64,000 bases of DNA from Planctomycetaceae bacterium (GTDB lineage: Bacteria; Planctomycetota; Planctomycetia; Planctomycetales; Planctomycetaceae), in assembly GCA_020638955.1 (NCBI GenBank), contig JACKHO010000009.1, positions 263,833-327,832 of the forward strand. Direction: 5' to 3'. The position numbers were made by a program, and so were the translations under genes. Shown piece after piece: positions 27,207-34,649 of this stretch. Under the pieces are notes generated by a model. It did not search any database, was not told the DNA's origin, and saw only the letters and a list, made by a program, of their open reading frames with translations. The number at the start of each line of letters is the position of its first letter. The stretch's first letter is position 1.

Positions 27207-29809
27207 CCTTCGTCGCTCTGTGGAGCGACAAGTTCGGTTCGACGCATTTCTGCGAGTGGCTTGGCTTCGAGAGCTTCGAGTCTCGCTTCGGCAGCACGTG
27301 CATCTCCAACAACTGAATCCTCCAGAGAAGCGTCGAGGTTTCGTAGCTCCTCATGTAATGCGAGCTTTCTTAACAACTCTCGTCGTGATGGAATGGGATG
27401 GTTTTCCAGCGCTGGGATGATTTGCTTTTGTAGTTCCGCGCCTCCGGTGTTCGTAATGAGCCGCAGCAAATCTTCATGCTGCCGGTCGTTATTGAGAAAA
27501 TCATGTAACCGACCTCGCCAGGAGTGCTTCGGATCCGCCGTCATCTCCGTAACCAGCAACTCCGCTGACTCGACGCACGGCAATTCAGAGCGACGTTCCT
27601 TGAGTCGGCTAATGCCAAGTTGGGCTCGATACTTTGGACCGTTGTAACGTTGCTCTTCAGGATCTTCGCGTAACGTGCTAACGCGTTGCTCTTCCAGTTC
27701 GATGACACCGCTGAGGATTCTGAATTGTTCTGACGGCGGAAAATCTTCGGGAAAATTGGGAGCGAACGTGAAGTCTTGGTTCTCGGCAGCCTCCGCGAAT
27801 GATTTTGCGAACATTTCCACGGTCGACTCCGGCCACATTCGCGCAAGGTAAGTCCAGCGTCCCCGGAGTGTTTCCTGCTGGCGACGCTCCGGTACGGCAT
27901 GCATCATGCCGTCGAACTTGGGCCAGAACTGCATGGCCAGCGAAGGTGTACTCCCACCATAATTCACTTGCGGAGCAACAGTACTCCCGAAATCGACAAA
28001 CAAGTAATCCAAACCGTCTGGGATGGACCAAGCCCACATGCTGTTTTCGTCGACCGCATCACGGGCGATATCGAGCAGCTTGTCTGACTGCTGCCGACGA
28101 AACTCGGCCCCTAAAGGAGAGTCCAGCATGGCCAGCTTTTGAAACCAGCCGTTCATGTAGACTTCGGATGTGCCGATTCGCACGTTGCCATCGAACGGGT
28201 CGGTCGCAGGCTCGCGCCAGTTGTGGTGTATGAGGAAGTGTTCATAGGCCGATCCCCCCAAAACACCGGCGTACCTGATTGCGTTGGAATTCTCGCGACT
28301 CAACTTAATGAGCTCCGGAGTAATGCGGCGTTCCACGAGGTTGTCGGCGTTTGGATCGATCCATGTTTCGAGCGGACCGTGCGCATCTCCCTGGATCGAA
28401 GCCGGGCCAGTAGCCGCGTCAAGCCGTTGGTCCAACCGCCAAACAGCATGTGCGATGGGCCAGGCGCCAACTTCCTCACCATGCACGGAACCGCCGAAAG
28501 TTCCGTGACTCGTCCCGCCCGTGCCATAAGTTCCAAATCCCGTTGCTGTCCACATCGTTGATCCAAGATCTGCACGTGGCCAGCGTTTCATGGCTGCGAG
28601 GGCATAGTTCACCAGTTGTTCCTCATCCAGAAACGGTACGAGGAAGTCAACGGCCAGCCCCAAGTCACTCTCGGAATGGTATTCATGTGCCTGGCTGACC
28701 TGAGCTTCGATTTCCATGAGTGCGCGCCAAGCTGAGGCGGCATCGGTGACGGAATCGAGTTGAACGGTGCGTTCTGCTCGCTGCATGAGAATCTTGCGCA
28801 ACTGCGGTTCTTCTCGCAAAGCATTGTTGAGTCGCTGATTTGCAAAACTCCCGTGCGATTCGAATGCGTCCCACCACTCGGCGTCCACTTCGTAGTTGTT
28901 CATCCGGGCCCGGTCGAGCAGTTCTTCGATGGAGTTTTCCCAGGCCGGGAAGACGGTATCGAGCGTCATGAGACGGACCCAGTCGGGCGAGTTTGTCGGT
29001 CCCACCGACTCCTGGCTTGATACGTGGGAATAGCCCGAAACGCCGTTGAGTTCAACGCGATAATACATATTGCTGCTGTCATGCGAACCGTGCAAATGCA
29101 GCGGGCACCATCCCCATTGCGTGAGTTCCTGCCCTTGCGGCGTGTGGTAGACGACACGTTCATCGCCACCCATTTTTTCAGCCTCACGTCTCGCTTCATG
29201 CTCCCACGGTTCCACTTTGGCAAGCAGCTCGATGTCGGTGGTTTCGTATGGTGTCTTTCCCATGTAAACTCCGTTGATCCACAGGTCGGCTCCCTCGATG
29301 TTGTCGACCAATTGAAATCTGAATGTGGTTGGAAGTTTTTCCGACTTGTCGGACTCACCACGAGAATGTCGTTGAGTCCATTCCCAGATTTGTTGTTCGG
29401 ACAGGGCAGACTGCAGTGCAGCGCCGCCACCCAGGCCAAGTGCCAACAGGCCGGCAACAGCGTACGTGGTGCTGTATCGCCAGGCAGTGACAAGTCCGAC
29501 CAGTGCCAGACTCACTCCGGCCACGGTGGCCCAGCGATAGTATGAGCGAGTTGTTTCGGATAGTCCCTCATCAAGGAACTTCACCGAGAGTGGAGCCGTT
29601 CCAAAGCCGCTGAGTGACATGACGCCGCCCCAAACGAGCAAGATGACGAGGATGGTTGCAACTTCGTGACGAACGACAACGGAATCCCGTTTCGTCGATG
29701 CAGGCACCCAGCGGGCGTTGGACTTATTGAAGAACCAAATTGGCAGGGCGAAAGGAATGCACCAGACGCTGACCGCGACAAGCCCCAGAATTAAAGAGAG
29801 AATGAACAT
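27164..29809 (-). CDS. Large membrane protein with PEGA-like domain, unknown
   Basis: An 881-aa protein. About three to four N-terminal membrane helices ('MFILSLILGLVAVSVW', 'VATILVILLVWGGV', 'AVAGLLALGLGGG') are followed by a PEGA-like stretch ('ADLWINGVYMGKTPYETTD', about residue 200) and about 650 residues of soluble, helix-rich sequence without a recognised fold. Its ATG at 29809 overlaps the TAA stop of the preceding membrane protein (TAATG), so the two are translationally coupled. It is the last gene of the GntR/ABC operon. The pairing suggests that the ABC unit may act on or with this extracytoplasmic protein. Function is unknown. Confidence 0.82.
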   Translation of the reverse strand: MFILSLILGLVAVSVWCIPFALPIWFFNKSNARWVPASTKRDSVVVRHEVATILVILLVWGGVMSLSGFGTAPLSVKFLDEGLSETTRSYYRWATVAGVSLALVGLVTAWRYSTTYAVAGLLALGLGGGAALQSALSEQQIWEWTQRHSRGESDKSEKLPTTFRFQLVDNIEGADLWINGVYMGKTPYETTDIELLAKVEPWEHEARREAEKMGGDERVVYHTPQGQELTQWGWCPLHLHGSHDSSNMYYRVELNGVSGYSHVSSQESVGPTNSPDWVRLMTLDTVFPAWENSIEELLDRARMNNYEVDAEWWDAFESHGSFANQRLNNALREEPQLRKILMQRAERTVQLDSVTDAASAWRALMEIEAQVSQAHEYHSESDLGLAVDFLVPFLDEEQLVNYALAAMKRWPRADLGSTMWTATGFGTYGTGGTSHGTFGGSVHGEEVGAWPIAHAVWRLDQRLDAATGPASIQGDAHGPLETWIDPNADNLVERRITPELIKLSRENSNAIRYAGVLGGSAYEHFLIHHNWREPATDPFDGNVRIGTSEVYMNGWFQKLAMLDSPLGAEFRRQQSDKLLDIARDAVDENSMWAWSIPDGLDYLFVDFGSTVAPQVNYGGSTPSLAMQFWPKFDGMMHAVPERRQQETLRGRWTYLARMWPESTVEMFAKSFAEAAENQDFTFAPNFPEDFPPSEQFRILSGVIELEEQRVSTLREDPEEQRYNGPKYRAQLGISRLKERRSELPCVESAELLVTEMTADPKHSWRGRLHDFLNNDRQHEDLLRLITNTGGAELQKQIIPALENHPIPSRRELLRKLALHEELRNLDASLEDSVVGDARAAEARLEALEAKPLAEMRRTELVAPQSDEGQSEDADGNAVSGE

Positions 29810-30456
29810 TATGCCTGCACCTCTACGCTCTGATGAAACTTCCACAGGGCCAATGTTGTCGTTGCGATGAGGAGCAACGTCGTGCCGACCAGGACGCTAC
29901 ACAGCCACGGCGGGGCGAAACGCATCCAGGTCCAGCAGTAGATGAAGAACGCAGTTTGGGCGACCGCCAGCATCCAACCCGCCGCGGCGTCTTTTGAGGG
30001 TTGTCGCGCCCGAATCCAGATGTAGCTGAGCGTTGAAAACACGGCGGCATAGGCCAGGAGCATCCATTTGAGTTCGCTGAGTTCTGAACTCCCCAGCAGG
30101 GGAAACCAGGGATTCTCAAAAGCCCCTTGAATAATACCTCGCAGCCCGGTGCCCACTGTCAGCAGAAAGGCAACACATGGCATGGCTGCCGACATTAACA
30201 AGGCCAGTGCCTGTGACCACCAGATTTGATCGCGTGAGAATCCCTGCGAGTAAATGAACCCGGCGCCACTGGTACTGCTGGATCCCAGGATGAGCACAAT
30301 GAGCGCTGCGTGGACGAAAATCGCCGAGGCCATTGTCGCGCCGTGCATGAACGAGATGGGCTCTGAGGTAAACAGGGACCAGCCTATCACGCAGACGACC
30401 ATGACCCAGTTCAGGTAATTCACTTGGCGCAGTTGCCAGCGAGCGAGAGTCCACAT
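29809..30456 (-). CDS. ABC-transporter-associated membrane protein
   Basis: A 215-aa integral membrane protein with about six helices, beginning 'MWTLARWQLRQVNYLNWV' in the manner of ABC-2-type permeases. It follows the ABC ATPase gene by 69 bases and its stop overlaps the next ATG (TAATG). Likely the membrane half of the ABC transporter; length is short for an ABC-2 permease, so a dimer or a partner subunit would be needed. Substrate unknown. Confidence 0.75.
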   Translation of the reverse strand: MWTLARWQLRQVNYLNWVMVVCVIGWSLFTSEPISFMHGATMASAIFVHAALIVLILGSSSTSGAGFIYSQGFSRDQIWWSQALALLMSAAMPCVAFLLTVGTGLRGIIQGAFENPWFPLLGSSELSELKWMLLAYAAVFSTLSYIWIRARQPSKDAAAGWMLAVAQTAFFIYCWTWMRFAPPWLCSVLVGTTLLLIATTTLALWKFHQSVEVQA

Positions 30457-30525
30457 TGGAAGTTCTCCAATAGTTCAGTTTTCGTTTTGGCTCAAAATGA
30501 AAAGACGCCATGCCACAGAGTCCAC

Positions 30526-31449
30526 TCAGGAACCGACAGGCGCGGGAGTCGGTTCCGGCGCTGCTTCTGTTGACGGCTTCCCAGTTAACGCGCGGAACAA
30601 CTCTTCCACGGTTGGTTTGCGTCTTTCGATTTCACCGGACAGCGAAGGCACGTCACACGATTCATGCTGTCGAATCCAGATTTCGGTCGGCGTCCCTGTT
30701 GTTTGATGCAATACTTCGATACTTACGGGCAAATCTGCGGCGGCGGGTGCGGTGTCGCAGGTAATGACCCACAACTCATCCCGTAACGTGTCGAGATCAC
30801 TCTCCAGCAAAATCGATTTCTCATGCAGAATGGCGAGACGATCAGCGACGCGTTCGATGTCTGAAATAATGTGCGTGGCAATGAGTGCCGTCAGTCCGGT
30901 CTCGTTCGCCTCGCGCCGTACCATTTGGTACAGGTCGACACGGCTTTGGGGATCGAGCCCGTCCGCGGGTTCGTCGAGCAGCAGTACGTCACACTTTCGG
31001 CAGAGCGCTGTCACGAGCAAACACCAGCGTTTCTGCCCCTTGCTCAACTCCGTCCAGAGTTTGGCAGGGTTAATCTCACGTGACTTGAGCAACTCATCTG
31101 CTCGTTTCCTGTCGAACGAAGGACTCGCTGCGGCTCCGAGTTCGAGAAGGTGTTTTACGCGAGCGACGAGCGGCGGTTCGAATCCATCAATGACGACGCC
31201 GGTCTTGGCCAAAGTTATTGCGGTTCTGGGCCAGGCAGAATCACCTAGAATGGTGCAGGTTCCGTGAGTCGGTTGAATGAGACTCGATAGCAGTTTCAGG
31301 AGCGTTGTCTTGCCAACGCCGTTACGCCCCAACAGCGCGCACACGCTCCCTTTCGGGACGCTAAGGTTCACTCCCCGCAGCACCGTGTGGGTTCCGTAGT
31401 CGCGTCCCAAGTCAGCGGCAATGACAGTTGGTTCCATGTCGTTATTCAC
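30526..31449 (-). CDS. ABC transporter ATP-binding protein
   Basis: A 307-aa ATPase of the ABC superfamily. Walker A 'GRNGVGKTT', signature 'LSKGQKRW' (LSGGQ variant), Walker B 'DVLLLDEPADGLDP', and the switch His in 'ATHIIS' are all present. The C-terminal 80 residues are an extra soluble domain. The start is GTG at 31449, overlapping the regulator stop, with GGGGGT five bases before it; ATG at 31437 is an alternative. Operon with an upstream YtrA-type GntR regulator and a downstream membrane protein. The first-layer pattern matches YtrAB-type cell-envelope stress ABC units. Confidence 0.93.
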   Translation of the reverse strand: MNNDMEPTVIAADLGRDYGTHTVLRGVNLSVPKGSVCALLGRNGVGKTTLLKLLSSLIQPTHGTCTILGDSAWPRTAITLAKTGVVIDGFEPPLVARVKHLLELGAAASPSFDRKRADELLKSREINPAKLWTELSKGQKRWCLLVTALCRKCDVLLLDEPADGLDPQSRVDLYQMVRREANETGLTALIATHIISDIERVADRLAILHEKSILLESDLDTLRDELWVITCDTAPAAADLPVSIEVLHQTTGTPTEIWIRQHESCDVPSLSGEIERRKPTVEELFRALTGKPSTEAAPEPTPAPVGS

Positions 31450-31831
31450 GCGGTACCCCCATTTCTTCTGCTACCGAGGTGAGGATTCTTTTGACTTCTT
31501 CCGAGTCGGCCCCCAGACGTTGTGCTTCTGCCAAGAGCCGACGAATCATGTCTTCCAGTACGCCGCGTCTGCGGGCTGCTGGCAGTGTGCCTTGTGGAGC
31601 GGTCACAAAAACACCACGACCCTGCTGGAGCACGGTCAGTCCGGCGTTTTGAAGTTCTTCGTACGCTTTGACCACAGTTCGCATGTTGATTCCCAAGTCA
31701 TTGGCGAGCCCACGAACACTTGGCAGCTTGTCACCTTCGACGAGGTTTCCCCGTGCAATTTCGAGCTTCACCGCCTCGACAATTTGTCGATAAATCGGTT
31801 CGCCGCTGTGATGATCCAGGTGAATCCGCAT
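31442..31831 (-). CDS. GntR-family (YtrA subfamily) transcriptional regulator
   Basis: A 129-aa regulator. The winged helix-turn-helix contains 'EPIYRQIVEAVKLEIARG' and 'KLPSVRGLANDLGINMRTVV', typical of GntR; the short helical C-terminus ('LEDMIRRLLAEAQRLGA') places it in the YtrA subfamily, which usually controls a downstream ABC transporter and its own expression. The start at 31831 is chosen because a GAGG ribosome site precedes it and because an earlier in-frame ATG would fall inside the palindrome at 31849-31860. A near-consensus promoter precedes it. Confidence 0.93.
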   Translation of the reverse strand: MRIHLDHHSGEPIYRQIVEAVKLEIARGNLVEGDKLPSVRGLANDLGINMRTVVKAYEELQNAGLTVLQQGRGVFVTAPQGTLPAARRRGVLEDMIRRLLAEAQRLGADSEEVKRILTSVAEEMGVPRE

Positions 31832-31848
31832 TCCTGCCTCGAAGCAAC

Positions 31849-31860
31849 TGTTGTACAACA
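31849..31860. promoter_or_regulatory. Palindromic operator candidate
   Basis: TGTTGTACAACA is a perfect 12-base palindrome. It lies directly downstream of the -10 box of the candidate promoter, covering the likely transcription start. This is the expected place for autorepression by the GntR protein. Confidence 0.65.
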
Positions 31861-31861
31861 C

Positions 31862-31889
31862 ATGATACAGTCGGCATTACGAGTGTCAA
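31862..31889 (-). promoter_or_regulatory. Promoter of the GntR/ABC operon
   Basis: On the minus strand, -35 box TTGACA (31884-31889) and -10 box TATCAT (31862-31867) with a 16-base spacer; one mismatch to consensus. It drives the regulator and probably the whole operon. This is an exceptionally good match for a sigma-70-type promoter. Confidence 0.7.
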
Positions 31890-32040
31890 GGAGAATTCCT
31901 CAAAGAGTTGGTCGACAACTATCACCCCACCTGATTGGGAGAATTGGCTCAGGTCCCTCTGCACTGATACACTGACCGACACTTTCACCATTAGCCATCC
32001 CCGCATCCCGACGGAAACTGATCCCGCCAACAATCGCCCG

Positions 32041-33057
32041 ATGTCGAATTCCAAATCACTACTGTCCCGAGTGTTGCATTCGCCGGTTCAAATTCTGGCG
32101 ATTATCGTGACGCTGGTGTTCTGCACCGAAGTGGTGGTGATGCTGGTGCTGTCCTACTTGTTGCCGAATGTTTTGAACGAAACCGGCGAAGCGTTTCTGG
32201 ATGGGTTCCTGCTCACGCTGGTCTGTTCGCCCGTCCTGTGGGCTGTGATTACGGCAGCCAAACGTGCCGAGGGTGAACGGCTCCTGCTGGCCCGGGAAAC
32301 GGAAGCACTGCGGGCACAGCAAATGGCCACGCTGGCACAGCTCGCGACGGGCGTGGCTCACGAAATTCGCAATCCTTTGACTTCCATTAAAATGCTGGTG
32401 CAGGTGAATCGGGCAAAGTTCGCGGAGCAAGGATTGCCGACAGACGACCTCGACCTTGTGGAGCATGAAATCCGCAGGATGGAACGTTCCATTAACAGTC
32501 TGCTGGAATATGCCCGTCCGGACGAGACGGAGTTCGCGATTTTCAGTATTCAGGATGTCGTGCAGAGAACTCGTCAGCTGATCGAGGGACAGCGAAGTTC
32601 TCAGGGAATCGGACTCGAGCTGGACATTGAAGAAGCCCCCATTCAGGTCTCGGGAGATGCCGCTCACATCCAGCAGCTGTTGCTGAACTTGGCACTCAAC
32701 GCGATAGACGCCATGCCAAAGGGCGGCACGCTTTCGATTCAAGTTCAACGTTCAGCGGACCAGTGCCAGATTGTTGTGGCTGACACCGGCGCGGGCATCG
32801 ATCCCGCAGTTCAGGAAAAGCTGTTCAGCCCATTCGTCACCACAAAGCCGAATGGTGTTGGACTCGGGTTGGGGATTTGCCGCCGCATTGCGGAATCGCA
32901 CCGTGGTTCGCTGACCGGCGAAAATCGTGCCACGGGTGGTGCGGAGTTCCGCCTCACTTTACCTCTCGCACCGCAACCAACAGATTCTTCACGACAGAAC
33001 GTTATCAGAGAATCTGGAAATTCAGCCGACTCGGATGTGACATGCAGAGTCTCTTAG
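32041..33057 (+). CDS. Sensor histidine kinase (NtrB-like)
   Basis: A 338-aa membrane histidine kinase. Two N-terminal helices ('ILAIIVTLVFCTEVVVMLVLSYL', 'FLLTLVCSPVLWAVITAA') enclose a very short loop, so it has no large periplasmic sensor. The phosphoacceptor His107 lies in 'GVAHEIRNPLTSIK'. ATP-binding blocks: N-box 'NLALNAIDAMPKGG', G1 'DTGAGIDP', G2 'GVGLGLGICRRI'. An ATG at 32041 was preferred to an upstream in-frame start that would make a long non-membrane extension. The stop overlaps the response-regulator start by 16 bases, so it works with that regulator. Signal sensed is unknown. Confidence 0.93.
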   Translation: MSNSKSLLSRVLHSPVQILAIIVTLVFCTEVVVMLVLSYLLPNVLNETGEAFLDGFLLTLVCSPVLWAVITAAKRAEGERLLLARETEALRAQQMATLAQLATGVAHEIRNPLTSIKMLVQVNRAKFAEQGLPTDDLDLVEHEIRRMERSINSLLEYARPDETEFAIFSIQDVVQRTRQLIEGQRSSQGIGLELDIEEAPIQVSGDAAHIQQLLLNLALNAIDAMPKGGTLSIQVQRSADQCQIVVADTGAGIDPAVQEKLFSPFVTTKPNGVGLGLGICRRIAESHRGSLTGENRATGGAEFRLTLPLAPQPTDSSRQNVIRESGNSADSDVTCRVS

Positions 33058-34463
33058 TCATTGATGATGAAACGTCCATTCTGAAAGCCTTTGAACGCGC
33101 TTTCAGTAATGACGCAACCACCGTCCTCACGGCCAGCAACGGTGTCGATGGAGAACGTCTCTTTCGCGAATCGCAGCCTGACGTGGTGGTCATTGACCTG
33201 AACCTGCCCGAAACAACCGGGCTGCAGTTGTTTAAGCAACTGCGAGAAATCGATGCGCGCGTCCCTTTTATTTTCATCACCGGACACGGCACCGTTGAGT
33301 CGGCCATTGAAGCGACCAAGCTGGGGGCCTACGACTATTTGTTCAAGCCACTTGAGCTGGACGAAATGCGTTCGCTGCTGGAGAAGGCTTTTAATCTCAG
33401 CCGGATGATTCGGGTTCAGCCCGCCTTGTCAGATTCAGGCGAGAACTTCACGGGCGAGGCGATTGTCGGTCGATGTCGGGCAATGAAAGAAGTCTACAAG
33501 GCCATTGGTCGAGTGGCTCCGCAAGATTTGACGGTGCTGCTCTTGGGAGAAAGTGGAACTGGAAAAGAAGTGGTGGCGCAGGCAATTTATCACCACAGTG
33601 CGCGTTCAAAGCGTCCGTTTCAGGCCATCAACTGCGCTGCAATCCCGGATGCATTGCTGGAGAGTGAAATCTTTGGTCACGAAAAAGGCGCTTTCACAAA
33701 TGCCTATCGTCAGCGAATTGGCAAACTGGAACAGGCAGATGGAGGGACACTCTTTCTGGATGAAGTGGGAGATATGTCGCCGCTGACGCAGGCGAAGTTG
33801 TTGCGTGTTTTGCAGGATCAGACATTCGAGCGAGTTGGCGGAAATACCCCAATCAAGGTTGATGTTCGAATCATCGCGGCGACGAACCATGACCTGAAGA
33901 AACTGGTCAGCGAAGGAGTGTTTCGCTCCGACTTATATTTCCGGCTGTCCGTCGTCACCATTCAACTTCCGCCGCTACGCGAACGGGAAGATGACCTCAG
34001 GATTCTGGCGGAATACTTTCTCAGAAAGTATGGAGAGCAGTTTGGGAAATCTGTCCGTGGACTGGCGCCGGAGACGCTTCAAATCCTGCAGCAGTACCAC
34101 TGGCCGGGGAACGTGCGGGAACTGGAGAGCACCATCAAGCAGTCGCTGTTGACGGCGCGCGGCACGGTCTTGCTGCCCGAGTTTCTCCCGCCGCTCGGCG
34201 AGTTGATGGCCTCACCTCAACAGGCACCGAATTCCGCAGAGGAATTCCTCTCCAAAGAATTCGTCGAGGAGCGACTTCAAGCCGGAACCGAAAACCTCTA
34301 CGCAGAAGCGATTGGCAACGTCGAAAGCCAGCTCTTCCAACAGGTGCTGCAGCACACCAACGGAAATCAACTAAGGGCGGCGGCCATCCTGGGGATTTCG
34401 AGGGTGACACTGCGCAGTAAGTTAAAGGCACTCGGCATTGATGCCGGCGACTTCACTGAATGA
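33042..34463 (+). CDS. Sigma-54-dependent response regulator (NtrC family)
   Basis: A 473-aa activator. Receiver domain with acidic pocket Asp8/Asp9 and phosphoacceptor Asp52 ('VVVIDLNLPET'), AAA+ domain with Walker A 'GESGTGKE', the sigma-54 contact loop as 'GAFTNA' instead of the usual GAFTGA, Walker B 'GTLFLDEVGDM', and a C-terminal Fis-type helix-turn-helix ('RAAAILGISRVTLRSKLKALG'). It partners the overlapping histidine kinase. Such activators open promoters with -24/-12 elements. The loop change is notable. It converges with the RND pump genes, so it may or may not control them. Confidence 0.95.
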   Translation: MQSLLVIDDETSILKAFERAFSNDATTVLTASNGVDGERLFRESQPDVVVIDLNLPETTGLQLFKQLREIDARVPFIFITGHGTVESAIEATKLGAYDYLFKPLELDEMRSLLEKAFNLSRMIRVQPALSDSGENFTGEAIVGRCRAMKEVYKAIGRVAPQDLTVLLLGESGTGKEVVAQAIYHHSARSKRPFQAINCAAIPDALLESEIFGHEKGAFTNAYRQRIGKLEQADGGTLFLDEVGDMSPLTQAKLLRVLQDQTFERVGGNTPIKVDVRIIAATNHDLKKLVSEGVFRSDLYFRLSVVTIQLPPLREREDDLRILAEYFLRKYGEQFGKSVRGLAPETLQILQQYHWPGNVRELESTIKQSLLTARGTVLLPEFLPPLGELMASPQQAPNSAEEFLSKEFVEERLQAGTENLYAEAIGNVESQLFQQVLQHTNGNQLRAAAILGISRVTLRSKLKALGIDAGDFTE

Positions 34464-34486
34464 CGGCCAATGTGCAATTGCGATTC

Positions 34487-34626
34487 GTAGGGTGGGTGAA
34501 GTCCGCGTCAAACGGGATGGTGCGTTACGCAAGTCGTTCAATCCGGAACAATGTATGTCACTTCAGCAAGACCCGACTCGCGAACGTAACCCACCATCAT
34601 ACGGTGACTTGCTCCACGCACCCTAC
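34487..34626. repeat. MITE-like inverted-repeat element, GTAGGGTG/CACCCTAC ends (copy 2)
   Basis: A 140-base element starting GTAGGGTGGGTG and ending GCACCCTAC, with an inner pair (GGTGCGTTACGC / GCGAACGTAACCCACC) that pairs imperfectly. Same type as copy 1 at 25490-25628. It separates the convergent response regulator and RND pump genes. Confidence 0.78.
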
Positions 34627-34649
34627 GGCTGAGAAACGACCAACTCGCT

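Noticed and set aside
32333..32352. TGGCAC-containing segment as a sigma-54 promoter inside the histidine kinase gene
   Set aside because: It lies within the coding region and lacks a GC at the right -12 distance.
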